Positions 9,007 to 18,210 of a DNA stretch of 64,000 bases are shown in pieces. Numbering within the stretch: position 1 is the stretch's first letter; each line of letters starts with the position of its first letter. This DNA comes from JAWHTC01 sp032586155 (GTDB taxonomy: Bacteria; Pseudomonadota; Alphaproteobacteria; Rhodobacterales; Rhodobacteraceae). A program made the position numbers and the translations under genes. The notes under the pieces are model-generated. The model did not search any database. It was not told the origin of the DNA and saw only the letters and a program-made list of their open reading frames with translations. The DNA lies in assembly GCF_032586155.1 (NCBI RefSeq), contig NZ_JAWHTC010000003.1, positions 453,095-517,094 on the forward strand. The letters run 5' to 3'.

Positions 9007-9660
9007 TTACAGAATATTCTGCCCTGTTTTTTCCCAATCGGCCATAAATGCCGCAAGCCCGTTATCGGTCAGCGGGTGCTTGACCATTGCCTTGATCACG
9101 TTGGGCGGCGAGGTGATGACGTCAGCCCCGATGCGGGCACAATCGGCGATGTGATTCACCGACCGGATCGAGGCTGCTAGAATCTCGGTTTCAAACCCGT
9201 AGTTGTCATAGACCTCGCGGATATCGGCAATCAGGTCCATCCCGTCGAGGTTGATGTCATCTAGACGCCCAATGAAGGGGCTGATGAAGCTCGCGCCGGC
9301 CTTGGCGGCAAGGATCGCCTGATTGACGCTGAAGCACAGGGTGACGTTGACCATATTTCCTGCGGAAGACAACACCTTACAGGCTTTCAACCCATCCCAT
9401 GTCAGCGGCACTTTCACCGCGATATTATCGGCGATCTTGGCAAGCTTGCGGCCCTCTTCGATCATCGCGTCGGCTTTGAGCGCCACCACTTCGGCACTGA
9501 CCGGCCCGTCGATCATCTCGGCGATTTCTTTCGTGACCTCGACAATGTCACGGCCCGACTTCATGATCAGCGACGGGTTGGTGGTCACACCATCTGCCAT
9601 GCCCAGGTCGTTCAGCTCGGCAATCGCGTCGACCTCGGCGGTGTCTACAAAAAATTTCAT
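9007..9660 (-). CDS. fsa: Fructose-6-phosphate aldolase / small transaldolase
   Basis: A 217-residue TIM-barrel enzyme of the short TalC/FSA transaldolase subfamily. The Schiff-base lysine is Lys83 in IAVKVPLTWDG. Other family blocks are DGVTTNPSLI (about 24-32), SFISPFIGRLDD and EILAASIRSVNH. The family includes both fructose-6-phosphate aldolases and true short transaldolases, and sequence alone does not separate them, so the symbol is tentative. It is transcribed divergently from priA and alone. Confidence 0.85.
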   Translation of the reverse strand: MKFFVDTAEVDAIAELNDLGMADGVTTNPSLIMKSGRDIVEVTKEIAEMIDGPVSAEVVALKADAMIEEGRKLAKIADNIAVKVPLTWDGLKACKVLSSAGNMVNVTLCFSVNQAILAAKAGASFISPFIGRLDDINLDGMDLIADIREVYDNYGFETEILAASIRSVNHIADCARIGADVITSPPNVIKAMVKHPLTDNGLAAFMADWEKTGQNIL

Positions 9661-9758
9661 GGTTTTAAACCTTGCGTGGGTTGGGTTTTGTCAGCGGCGG
9701 GTTTAACCGATAGATTGACCTCTCGAAACCCTTAATCCAACTGGCGGGCATTGCGGGC

Positions 9759-11948
9759 GTGAAAGACTTTTTCGACCAAGGCGATCTTGTTGCGGTGCAA
9801 ACCACGCAACCGCTCGACCGGCTGCTCGACTACAAGGCACCCGCCGGCGGCTGTCATGTAGGTGCCTTTGTCGAGGTGCCTCTGGGCCCGCGCAAGGTGA
9901 TCGGTGTGGTCTGGGGGCCGGGCAAGGGCGACTATGACCGCTCGAAAATCCGCTCGGTGATCCGGGTGCTCGACGTGGCCCCGATGCGCGAAGAAATGCA
10001 GGGCTTTCTGGAACGCGCCGCCGCCTACACGCTAACGCCCATGTCGGCGATGCTGCGGCTGGCCACCCGTGCGCCGGGCCTGTCCGATCCGCCCTCGATG
10101 CGCAAGGTTTACCGCCCCGGAGCGGGTGAGCCGGACCGAATGACCGATGCCCGCGCCCGCGTGATGGCAGCTTTGGCCGAGTACGGCGGGTTATCCTTTA
10201 CTTTGAAAGAGTTGTCGCAGGCAGCTGGCGTAACACCTTCAGTGGTCAAGGGTCTTGTTAAACAAGGCGTTGTTCGGGAAGAGGACACGCCGCGCGATGT
10301 CCCGTTTCCCTATCTCGACGTTGATTTCGGCGGCAAGGATCTGACGGGCGATCAGGCCGGTGCGGTTGCAACGCTCAACGTAGGCATCAGTGCCGGAACC
10401 TATGGCACAACGCTTCTGCGCGGGGTGACAGGGTCGGGCAAGACCGAGGTCTATCTCGAAGCGGTTGCCGAAAGCTTGCGCCAAAAACGGCAAGCTCTGG
10501 TTCTCTTGCCTGAGATTGCCCTGACGGCCGAGTTCATGACGCGGGTCGAGGCGCGTTTCGGGGCCAAACCCGCCGAATGGCACTCGGGTGTGACCATGAC
10601 CGAACGCCGCCGGGCGTGGAAGATGGTTGGGCAGGGCGGAGCCCAGCTGGTTGTCGGCGCACGCTCGGCGTTGTTTCTGCCGTTCCTTGATCTGGGTCTG
10701 ATCGTCGTCGATGAAGAGCATGATACCTCCTACAAACAAGAGGATAGCGTGCTTTACAACGCTCGCGATATGGCCGTTTTACGCGCCTCGCTGTGTTCCG
10801 CACAGGTGATCCTCGCTTCGGCTACGCCGTCGCTTGAAAGCTGGGCCAACGCCGATGCGGGCAAATATACCAAGCTGGAATTGACCGCGCGCTTTGGCAC
10901 GGCGGTGCTTCCGAAAATGCGGGCGCTGGACATGCGTGGGGTGCAACTGCCGTCGAACCGCTGGATTTCACCCGAACTGGCGGGCGCGGTGAAATCGCGT
11001 GTCGAAAATGGCGAGCAGGCGCTGTTGTTCATCAACCGGCGCGGCTATGCACCGGTCACGATCTGTCGCGCCTGCGGGTTCCAGATCGGTTGTGACCACT
11101 GCGACGCGCGTATGGTTGAACATCGTTTCCTGAAGCGGCTGATCTGTCACCAATGCGGTGAAAGCAAACCCATCCCCGAAGCCTGCCCTTCTTGTCAGGC
11201 CGAGGGTAAACTGGCCGCCGTCGGGCCGGGCGTGGAACGCCTGACCGAAGAAGCGACCGAACTGTTCCCCGACGCTCGAATCGCCACCCTGTCGTCGGAT
11301 CTGTTCGGCTCTGCGCGCGCTTTGAAGGCTGGTATCGAAAACATTGCCGAGGGCGGCGCGGACATCATCATCGGTACGCAACTGGTTGCAAAGGGGCATA
11401 ATTTCCCGCTGCTGACTCTTGTGGGCGTGATCGATGCTGACCTCGGATTGCAAGGTTCAGACCTGCGCGCCGCGGAAAGAACCTTTCAATTGATGCGCCA
11501 GGTGTCGGGCCGGGCCGGGCGCGCCGACAAACCCGGCGAGGCAATCTTGCAGACCTATCAACCCGAACACCCCGTCATTCGCGCCATCCTTGCGGGTGAA
11601 GAAGAGGCATTCTGGAAGGCTGAGGCGGATGAGCGCCGCCGGGCCGGAGTGCCGCCCTATGGCCGAATGGCCGGGATCATCCTGTCGGCGCCGGATGTGC
11701 AGACGGTGTTTGATCTGGGCACCGAATTGGCCCGCCGTGATGGGCCGCTCAGGCAGGTCGGGGCGCAGGTGTTTGGCCCGGCGCCAGCGCCGATTGCCCG
11801 GATCAGAGGGCGCCACCGGGTGCGCCTGCTGGTCAAGGCCCCGAAGGGTGTGGCGTTGCAACAAGCGGTGGCGAAGTGGATTGGTGGCGTCAGGCCCGGC
11901 AACAACGTCCGCCTGACCGTCGATATCGACCCGCAGAGCTTCTATTGA
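9759..11948 (+). CDS. priA: Primosomal helicase PriA (replication restart protein)
   Basis: A 729-residue superfamily 2 DNA helicase that reloads the replisome at stalled forks. Walker A GVTGSGKTEVYLEA is at about residues 225-237, the Walker B/DEEH motif VVDEEHDTSYKQ near 316, and SATPSLESW follows. Eight cysteines (CRACG, CDHCD, CHQCG, CPSCQ; about residues 438-490) form the two zinc sites characteristic of PriA. The start is a GTG. Its stop lies only 4 bases from the convergent YeeE/YedE gene. Confidence 0.96.
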   Translation: MKDFFDQGDLVAVQTTQPLDRLLDYKAPAGGCHVGAFVEVPLGPRKVIGVVWGPGKGDYDRSKIRSVIRVLDVAPMREEMQGFLERAAAYTLTPMSAMLRLATRAPGLSDPPSMRKVYRPGAGEPDRMTDARARVMAALAEYGGLSFTLKELSQAAGVTPSVVKGLVKQGVVREEDTPRDVPFPYLDVDFGGKDLTGDQAGAVATLNVGISAGTYGTTLLRGVTGSGKTEVYLEAVAESLRQKRQALVLLPEIALTAEFMTRVEARFGAKPAEWHSGVTMTERRRAWKMVGQGGAQLVVGARSALFLPFLDLGLIVVDEEHDTSYKQEDSVLYNARDMAVLRASLCSAQVILASATPSLESWANADAGKYTKLELTARFGTAVLPKMRALDMRGVQLPSNRWISPELAGAVKSRVENGEQALLFINRRGYAPVTICRACGFQIGCDHCDARMVEHRFLKRLICHQCGESKPIPEACPSCQAEGKLAAVGPGVERLTEEATELFPDARIATLSSDLFGSARALKAGIENIAEGGADIIIGTQLVAKGHNFPLLTLVGVIDADLGLQGSDLRAAERTFQLMRQVSGRAGRADKPGEAILQTYQPEHPVIRAILAGEEEAFWKAEADERRRAGVPPYGRMAGIILSAPDVQTVFDLGTELARRDGPLRQVGAQVFGPAPAPIARIRGRHRVRLLVKAPKGVALQQAVAKWIGGVRPGNNVRLTVDIDPQSFY

Positions 11949-11952
11949 GCAC

Positions 11953-13014
11953 CTAGACGGTGGCGGCCACGCGGCTTTGATCGAACAGGATATCCGTGGC
12001 CATCGCGCCAACCCACATCGAGAACAGTGCCAGCCAGGCCGTCCCGGCAAAGACCGACCCGCCGGTCACGCCCGCGCCGATGGCACAGCCTCCTGCCAGC
12101 ATCGCGCCGAACCCCATCAGCACTGCGCCGATCATCGCCCGGCGCATGCGCGAGGTGTCGGAAAAGCCCTGGAACTTGAACTCGCGCGCCAGGACAGAGG
12201 ACGCGAACGACCCGACTACAACGCCGATCACCAGCCCGACGTCGAACCCGAGGATCGTGTCGCGTTCCAGGAAGAACATCAGAGTATGCGCGGAAGGTCC
12301 TGAAAACGTGACGGATTTGATCGCCACGGGCTCGAACGCCACCTGGCTGAGCGAAAAGATCAGAACGTAGCCCAGCGCGACGGCGAACCCGACGCCCGAG
12401 GCGAAGACGAGCCGTGTCCAGCCGATCCTGTATTGCGCTGACAGGATCAGCGCCAGCACAGCAAAACCCAGGCCGATCAGCAGGCCAGAAATCTTCGGCA
12501 GGCCGAAATAGGACAGCAAATCAACGTTTTGTCCGCCAGTTGTGATCCAAAGCGAAGCCAGGTAATCCCGCGCCGGCGACAACCAGCCTGATAGCGCCAT
12601 CTGCGCCACAACGGCAAAGATCAGCCCTGACACGATTGAGCGCAGGTTGCCGGTTGCTGCCAGAACCAGAAGCCGCCCGGAACAGCCGCGTGCCAACACC
12701 ATGCCGATGCCAAACAGAAGCCCACCAATGATGGCACCCGACCAACTGCCGGGAATGGCCATGACGCGGGCGTCTTCGCTGCGCATCAACCCCAATAACT
12801 CCGCCCCCTGGACCCAGACAATGGCGGTGGAAATGGTCAAGAGCCAAACCGCAACCTTGTCTTGCATTACCCCGCGGGCAAACTCGACCGTCGCCGCACG
12901 CAGGCAGAACCGCGAACGTTGGGCCGCCACTCCGAAGACCAGACCGGTGATCAGACCTAAAAGGGCCGCGGTCCGGCTTTCACCAATCATTTCGATAAGT
13001 TGTACAAGATCCAT
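11953..13014 (-). CDS. YeeE/YedE family (thiosulfate-type) transporter
   Basis: A 353-residue integral membrane protein with about nine to ten hydrophobic helices. It carries the family's conserved cysteine motifs: RSRFCLRA (about 33-40), LARGCSGR (about 107-114) and LAGGCAIGAG near residue 307. In characterised members (YeeE/TsuA) these cysteines pass thiosulfate across the inner membrane. It could instead handle another sulfur species, as no sulfur-oxidation gene is adjacent. A candidate FNR-type box lies 56 bases upstream, shared with the divergent MFS gene. Confidence 0.85.
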   Translation of the reverse strand: MDLVQLIEMIGESRTAALLGLITGLVFGVAAQRSRFCLRAATVEFARGVMQDKVAVWLLTISTAIVWVQGAELLGLMRSEDARVMAIPGSWSGAIIGGLLFGIGMVLARGCSGRLLVLAATGNLRSIVSGLIFAVVAQMALSGWLSPARDYLASLWITTGGQNVDLLSYFGLPKISGLLIGLGFAVLALILSAQYRIGWTRLVFASGVGFAVALGYVLIFSLSQVAFEPVAIKSVTFSGPSAHTLMFFLERDTILGFDVGLVIGVVVGSFASSVLAREFKFQGFSDTSRMRRAMIGAVLMGFGAMLAGGCAIGAGVTGGSVFAGTAWLALFSMWVGAMATDILFDQSRVAATV

Positions 13015-13069
13015 GCCACACCGCTCCGATGATTCCTGTGGACAAATGCAGTTTTTCTAATATGACACA

Positions 13070-13083
13070 TTGATCTAGATCAC
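13070..13083. promoter_or_regulatory. FNR/CRP-type operator between YeeE/YedE and MFS genes
   Basis: TTGATCTAGATCAC matches the FNR consensus TTGAT-N4-ATCAA at 9 of 10 defined positions, and TGATCTAGATCA is a perfect palindrome. For the minus-strand transporter, a class II spacing (-41.5) would put the transcription start near 13035, leaving a leader of about 20 bases. For the plus-strand gene it would be too close for class II activation. Confidence 0.55.
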
Positions 13084-13122
13084 TAGGCTGGGAATGTGCG
13101 GCGAAAAGACGTATGCCGGGCC

Positions 13123-14358
13123 ATGACCAAGACGATTCCCATATCCGATGCGGCGTCCCTTCCAATTTGGCGGCGGCCGGTGAGTTTGTTGTTCGTGATG
13201 GCGGCGGCGATGCCGATTGCTTTTGCCACCTGGTCGGCACTTCTAAACAATTTCATCATCGAGGTGGGCGGGTTCGACGGGTCCGACAATGGCTGGCTGC
13301 ATACGGTTCGGGAAATCCCGGGCTTTCTGGCCATCGGGGTGATTGCCATCATCATTTTCGTCCGCGAGCAAGTGCTCGGCATCGTGTCACTGATCCTGCT
13401 GGGCGTGGCGACGGCGGTGACCGCATATTTTCCATCGATGGGCGGCATTTTGACAATAACCATGCTGTCGAGCATCGGCTTTCACTACTACGAGACGGTC
13501 AACCAGTCGCTTCAGTTGCAATGGTTGCCAAAGGATCGTGCTCCGAAAGTTCTGGGGGTGCTTCTCGCGGTTGGATCGGCGGCAACTCTGGTGGCGTATG
13601 GGTTGATCGTTCTCACCTGGAAGAGTTTCGATCTGAGTTACAGCTTCGTCTACCTGACTGCTGGTGGCGTCACCGCTGCCATCGCGATCTTTTGCCTTTT
13701 TGCCTATCCGCAATTCGAGGCCCCGCATCCGCAGCGCAAACAGATGATCCTGCGAAGACGGTATTGGCTTTACTATGCACTCCAGTTCATGTCCGGCGCC
13801 CGGCGGCAGATCTTCATGGTCTTTGCCGGCTTCATGATGGTCGAGAAATTCGGCTTCGAAGTGCACGAGGTCACGGCGCTTTACCTTATCAACCTGGTGA
13901 TCAACATTTTTGTTGCCCCCCTTCTGGGACAGGCGGTGGCGAAGTTTGGTGAGCGAAATGCACTGGTGTTTGAATATGTAGGTCTGGTGTCCGTGTTTCT
14001 GGCCTATGGCGGGATCTACTATTTCGGCTGGGGGGTTGTGCTTGCGGCGACGCTGTACGTGATTGATCACATGTTCTTTGCCCTGGCTTTGGCACTGAAA
14101 ACCTATTTCCAAAAGATCGCCGATCCTGGAGATATCGCCCCGACCGCTGCCGTGGCCTTTACGATCAACCATATAGCAGCTGTGGTCCTGCCTGCATTGC
14201 TCGGCTATCTCTGGCTGGTCTCGCCCGGGGCCGTGTTCATGTTGGCGGCGATGATGGCCGGGGTGTCGCTCTTGCTGGCGCTGTTGATCCCGCGCCACCC
14301 GGAGCCGGGCAATGAAACCATTTTCACGCGGTTCGTTGCCACGCGTCCGGCCGAATAG
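13123..14358 (+). CDS. MFS transporter
   Basis: A 411-residue membrane protein with about twelve hydrophobic helices in two halves, split by a basic loop (HPQRKQMILRRRYWLYY, near residue 210). This is the major facilitator layout. The first loop after TM2 has no strong drug-efflux signature and the substrate is unknown. ATG at 13123 is preferred over an in-frame GTG at 13096, which adds only a basic leader. Four bases separate its stop from the MATE gene, so the two exporters may be co-transcribed. Confidence 0.8.
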   Translation: MTKTIPISDAASLPIWRRPVSLLFVMAAAMPIAFATWSALLNNFIIEVGGFDGSDNGWLHTVREIPGFLAIGVIAIIIFVREQVLGIVSLILLGVATAVTAYFPSMGGILTITMLSSIGFHYYETVNQSLQLQWLPKDRAPKVLGVLLAVGSAATLVAYGLIVLTWKSFDLSYSFVYLTAGGVTAAIAIFCLFAYPQFEAPHPQRKQMILRRRYWLYYALQFMSGARRQIFMVFAGFMMVEKFGFEVHEVTALYLINLVINIFVAPLLGQAVAKFGERNALVFEYVGLVSVFLAYGGIYYFGWGVVLAATLYVIDHMFFALALALKTYFQKIADPGDIAPTAAVAFTINHIAAVVLPALLGYLWLVSPGAVFMLAAMMAGVSLLLALLIPRHPEPGNETIFTRFVATRPAE

Positions 14359-14361
14359 GTC

Positions 14362-15756
14362 ATGTCGCGCGACGCCCGATTTCTGACTGGTCCGACCATG
14401 GGCCACGTGGCGCGCATGACCTTGACCGGGGCGATGGGGATCACCTTTGTTTTCTTGGTCGATGCCGCCAATCTCTTCTGGATTTCACAGCTCGGCGACG
14501 AGAGGTTGATGGCGGCCATCGGCTTTGCTTTTGCGATACAGTTCTTCTCGGTCTCGTCTGGTGTGGGGTTGATGATTGCGGCCACCGCGCTGGTTTCGCG
14601 CCGTATAGGGCAGGGAGACCGGGCGGGCGCGCGGCACTTGGCAACGGCGGCGATGGTAATGACCTGCGGTATCCAAAGCCTGGTGGCGCTGTTGATCATC
14701 CTGTTTCGCTGGCAACTTCTGGACATGGTCGGCGCGGAAGGCGAGACCCGGACCCTGGCGGCACGTTACCTGGTGATGACCGTGCCGTCGCTGGCCTTGA
14801 TGGCGATCGGCCTCATCGGTTCGGCGGCGTTGCGTGCCGAGGGCGACGGCAAACGGGCGATGTTCGTCACCCTGACCTCGGGCTCGGTCAGCATGGTGGT
14901 CGATCCGATCCTTATATTGTGGTTGGGGATGGGGCTGGATGGCGCGGCAACCGCCCTGGTGATCAGCCGTCTGGTGCTGACCGTCATGGCGTTGCGCTTT
15001 GCCACTGGCACCAATGACCTTCTGGCCTGGCCCAGCCTGTGGGCGGTTCGTGAACATGCGCGCGCTTTCCTGGGACTGGCCGCACCGGCTATTCTGACAC
15101 AACTCAGCGCCCCGTTCGGCAACTACCTGCTGACCGGTGTCATGGCCCAGTTCGGTGATGGCGCGGTGGCGGCTTGGGCCGTGGTCAACCGGCTCTATGT
15201 CATGGCCTTTGGCGGCATTTTCTCGCTCAGCGGCGCCATCGGCGGGATCTTCGGGCAAAATTACGGTGCCCGGCTTTATGACAGGCTGCACAGCACTTAT
15301 CGCGATGCGCTGATCTTCTGTATCCTGTATTCTCTGGTCGCCTGGGGGGCGCTGATGTTGGTGACACCGCTGGTGGTGCGGGGCTTCGGCCTTGATGCCG
15401 CAGGTGAAGAGGTGCTGCGCGCCTTTACTTTCACCACCGGGGCGGCACAGATGGTGATGGGCATGGTTTATGTCTCGAACGCGGCCTTCAACGCGCTGGG
15501 GCGGCCGATGCGTTCAACCCTGGTCAACTGGCTGCGAGACGGGGTGCTGTTGCTGCCAGTGGCGTGGTGGACGGCCGGTATTTGGGCCGCACCTGGTGTT
15601 ATCTATGGCCAGGCCATGGTCGGGGTATTGGTCGGCATCCTGGCGGCGCTCTGGGCCTGGCGATTTGTTCATCGGTTCCGGGCCGATGCGGGGTCGGCGC
15701 TTGACCTGACCGCGCGCCGGGGCTACCGCGACGTGAACAGATACCGGAGGCGTTGA
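14362..15756 (+). CDS. MATE family efflux transporter
   Basis: A 464-residue membrane protein with about twelve helices in two homologous halves and the MATE-type openings LTGPTMGHVARMTLTGAMG and LAAPAILTQLSAPFGNYLL. MATE proteins export cationic drugs or metabolites using Na+ or H+. The substrate is not readable. It begins 4 bases after the MFS gene and the prmA GTG follows its stop by 1 base, so the three are likely one transcript, an unusual company for prmA. Confidence 0.88.
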   Translation: MSRDARFLTGPTMGHVARMTLTGAMGITFVFLVDAANLFWISQLGDERLMAAIGFAFAIQFFSVSSGVGLMIAATALVSRRIGQGDRAGARHLATAAMVMTCGIQSLVALLIILFRWQLLDMVGAEGETRTLAARYLVMTVPSLALMAIGLIGSAALRAEGDGKRAMFVTLTSGSVSMVVDPILILWLGMGLDGAATALVISRLVLTVMALRFATGTNDLLAWPSLWAVREHARAFLGLAAPAILTQLSAPFGNYLLTGVMAQFGDGAVAAWAVVNRLYVMAFGGIFSLSGAIGGIFGQNYGARLYDRLHSTYRDALIFCILYSLVAWGALMLVTPLVVRGFGLDAAGEEVLRAFTFTTGAAQMVMGMVYVSNAAFNALGRPMRSTLVNWLRDGVLLLPVAWWTAGIWAAPGVIYGQAMVGVLVGILAALWAWRFVHRFRADAGSALDLTARRGYRDVNRYRRR

Positions 15757-15757
15757 C

Positions 15758-16627
15758 GTGCCCACCTTTACTGCCCTGACCACCCTGACCGGAAAAGCCG
15801 CGGCGCAAGCCTTGGGAGAAGCGATGGAACACCTGACCCCGGAACCCACCGGCGTAGGTGTTTTTGAAATCGAGGACGGCTCGGGCCTGTGGGAAGTAGG
15901 CGGATACTTTACCGAAGAACCGGACAAGGCCGGTCTGGCTTTGCTTGAAGCGATGTTCGACGCCAAACCATTCAGCATTTCCGAATTGCCCGAAACCGAT
16001 TGGGTTGCCGAGGTCAAACGCGAGTTGGCCCCGGTCGAGGCCGGGCGGTTCTTTGTCTATGGCAGCCACGACGCTGACAAAGTGCCCGAAGGAGTTGAAC
16101 CGCTGTTGATCGAGGCAGCGATGGCGTTTGGCACCGGGCACCATGGCACAACGCTGGGCTGCCTGCGGGCGTTGGATCATCTGATTGGACAAGGGTTTCA
16201 CGCAAGAAACGCAGTTGACATTGGCTGTGGCACTGCCGTTCTGGCGATGGCCGCGGCGCGGATCTGGCCTGAGCCGGTGTTGGCCAGCGACATTGATGAG
16301 GTCGCCGTCGATGTGGCGTTGGCCAATGTCCGGGCAAATGGGCTGGAGAAGCGAGTCCGCTGCGTCGAGGCTGCCGGGTTCGATCACCCGGACCTGCGCG
16401 CGGCTGCGCCTTTTGATCTGATCTTTGCCAATATTCTCAAAGGGCCACTGATCGCGCTGGCCTCGGATATGGGCGTGTCACTGGCCCCGGGCGGCAGGGC
16501 GATTCTGTCCGGTATTCTGAACGAGCAGGCCGACGAGGTGATCGAGCATTATGCACGATCTGGCATCAATCTTGTGTCCCGCGATGAGATTGGTGAATGG
16601 ACCACGCTTCTGCTTGAAAAACCCTAA
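15758..16627 (+). CDS. prmA: Ribosomal protein L11 methyltransferase
   Basis: A 289-residue SAM-dependent methyltransferase that modifies ribosomal protein L11. The N-terminal recognition domain (about 1-120) leads through the conserved AFGTGHHGTTLGCLRAL segment into the methyltransferase domain, with SAM motif AVDIGCGTAVLAMAAARI (about 152-170) and the catalytic-region ANILKGPL. The start is GTG, supported by a GGAGG 6 bases upstream. Length and motifs agree with PrmA. Confidence 0.93.
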   Translation: MPTFTALTTLTGKAAAQALGEAMEHLTPEPTGVGVFEIEDGSGLWEVGGYFTEEPDKAGLALLEAMFDAKPFSISELPETDWVAEVKRELAPVEAGRFFVYGSHDADKVPEGVEPLLIEAAMAFGTGHHGTTLGCLRALDHLIGQGFHARNAVDIGCGTAVLAMAAARIWPEPVLASDIDEVAVDVALANVRANGLEKRVRCVEAAGFDHPDLRAAAPFDLIFANILKGPLIALASDMGVSLAPGGRAILSGILNEQADEVIEHYARSGINLVSRDEIGEWTTLLLEKP

Positions 16628-16734
16628 CGCATTTTCGTCGAAATCCGGCCTCAATCGAATATTATGCCATAATCCTGCCGTAATTCGGACCTTTAATTAA
16701 GATCATCCAGTGGGGGCTAGCACTGGAGGCTGCC

Positions 16735-17079
16735 ATGCTTGGTGGACAAAAGAGTTTCGACAAGCGCCTGCACGGGATCAACAAGGCGCACCGGCGCGCA
16801 CCCAAGCGTGCGGCCTATGTCGTTAATGCAAACGGCACGATTGCGGCGCGCCGTACCCGCAAAGGGCCAAATATCTCGATCAAGGGGATACTATACCTGG
16901 CCTTGGGCCTCGCCCTATTCAAATCCATCGCGATGGCTCAGTTTGGTCTTCCCGTCTATACCGAACGTGTGGAAGCCTTGCGCCAAGGCACATTTGTTGA
17001 ACAAGCTGGCGCTGTGGTTATGCAGCCCGACCGGATTTCCATCCTCATCGCCGGACAGATTGCACCTTATCTGCGCTGA
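16735..17079 (+). CDS. Small single-pass membrane protein, unknown
   Basis: A 114-residue protein preceded by GGAGG with good spacing. The N-terminal 50 residues are strongly basic (KRLHGINKAHRRAPKRAAY), followed by one hydrophobic helix (about 52-70, ILYLALGLALFKSIAMA) and a neutral C-terminal tail. I do not recognise the family. The basic-in arrangement suggests a cytoplasmic N-terminus. A strong hairpin lies just downstream. Confidence 0.65.
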   Translation: MLGGQKSFDKRLHGINKAHRRAPKRAAYVVNANGTIAARRTRKGPNISIKGILYLALGLALFKSIAMAQFGLPVYTERVEALRQGTFVEQAGAVVMQPDRISILIAGQIAPYLR

Positions 17080-17104
17080 TCTCCGCACCCCGTCATGCAA
17101 AAGA

Positions 17105-17137
17105 AAAGCCGCGCAACCCAGATGGGTGCGCGGCTTT
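17105..17137. terminator. Bidirectional hairpin terminator
   Basis: An 11-bp stem (AAAGCCGCGCA with TGCGCGGCTTT) encloses a loop that itself pairs ACCC with GGGT. A-rich sequence lies on the left and the T's are inside the right stem. It sits between the convergent small membrane gene and the DUF1127 gene and could end both transcripts. Confidence 0.7.
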
Positions 17138-17174
17138 GTCCGTCAAACCGTCGCGAACAGAAGCGTCCGGCGGT

Positions 17175-17381
17175 TCAGTGGTTGTCGGCGATGAATTCGA
17201 TGTCACCGCGGCACAGGCCGATATCTTCCAGCTCGCGATCGCTGAGTTGCGATAGCGCGTTGCGGGTTACGCGGGCGTCGTTCCAAGCAATGAAGCGCGC
17301 TTGCACCGATGCAAAAATATGGCCGAAGAAGCCGTGTGTGTCAGCGGAGAGCGTGACGCGGGGTGTGTCGATTGCAGCCAT
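17175..17381 (-). CDS. DUF1127 small stress-type protein
   Basis: A 68-residue protein ending in the DUF1127 core (NALSQLSDRELEDIGLCRGDIEFIA), an arginine/aspartate-rich helix pair. In Rhodobacterales, short DUF1127 proteins are linked to stress and RNA or phosphate homeostasis, but no biochemical role is settled. ATG at 17381 with AAGGG 8-9 bases upstream is preferred. The open frame upstream to 17594 lacks the family pattern. A 17-bp palindrome lies about 90 bases upstream. Confidence 0.85.
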   Translation of the reverse strand: MAAIDTPRVTLSADTHGFFGHIFASVQARFIAWNDARVTRNALSQLSDRELEDIGLCRGDIEFIADNH

Positions 17382-17471
17382 ATCTGTGTTCCCTTTTCTG
17401 GAGTTGATGGTCAGCGGTTTTAACAAAACGGCAGATAATCCGGGAAATGCGCTGCGACAAGCGGTGAAAAC

Positions 17472-17488
17472 TGCATAGGGCCTATGCA
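17472..17488. promoter_or_regulatory. 17-bp palindrome upstream of DUF1127
   Basis: TGCATAGGGCCTATGCA has perfect 8-base arms around one central base. It lies 91 bases before the DUF1127 start and 216 bases before ruvC, followed on the plus strand by six T's. It could be a dimeric regulator site or a short hairpin. Confidence 0.4.
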
Positions 17489-17703
17489 TTTTTTGCATGG
17501 GTTTCCTGTGTCCCAGAAACCATGAAAATAAGGCCCAAATGCGTCTTTTCGGGTGTCGTTTTTGTCGCTTTTGGTTGCAAAAAGCACCGTTCATGTCGCC
17601 TGTGGGAAACTCGTGTCGATTTTCGCCATTTTCACCTTTGCCCTTGGTAAATGTTCCCGTTTCGTGCTAGTGGTTCCCAAAAGCAACAGGGCAGTGGAAA
17701 ATC

Positions 17704-18210
17704 ATGAGGGTTTTAGGGATCGATCCCGGGTTGCGGAACCTCGGCTGGGGTGTGATCGACGTGGATGGCTCGCGATTGTCCCACGTTGGCAATGGTATTT
17801 GCCGCTCAGTGGGATCTGATCTGGCTGCCAGGTTGTTGTCATTGCATGAACAACTCAGCGCGGTGCTGGCGCGGTTTGCTCCCGATACGGCGGCGGTCGA
17901 ACAGACCTTCGTCAACAAAGATGGCGCATCGACGCTGAAACTTGGTCAAGCGCGTGGTATTTGCCTGTTGGTCCCGGCACAAGCCGGGCTCGCAGTGGGT
18001 GAATACGCCCCCAACACGGTCAAGAAAACCGTTGTTGGTGTCGGCCACGCGCAAAAGGCGCAGGTGGACCACATGGTGAAGATGCAACTTCCCGGCGTGC
18101 AGATCGAAGGGTCGGACGCGGCGGATGCACTGGCTGTCGCGATTTGCCACGCCCATCATACCCGCAGCGGTGCGGCGGTGCGGGATGCGCTCAGGAAGGT
18201 GGGCACATGA
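17704..18210 (+). CDS. ruvC: Holliday junction endonuclease RuvC
   Basis: A 168-residue resolvase that cuts Holliday junctions after RuvAB branch migration. The RNase H-like start RVLGIDPGLRNLGWGVID carries the first catalytic Asp (residue 7). AVEQTFVNKD carries the Glu, and EGSDAADALAVAICHAH carries the two C-terminal acidic residues. It overlaps ruvA by four bases. Confidence 0.95.
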   Translation: MRVLGIDPGLRNLGWGVIDVDGSRLSHVGNGICRSVGSDLAARLLSLHEQLSAVLARFAPDTAAVEQTFVNKDGASTLKLGQARGICLLVPAQAGLAVGEYAPNTVKKTVVGVGHAQKAQVDHMVKMQLPGVQIEGSDAADALAVAICHAHHTRSGAAVRDALRKVGT

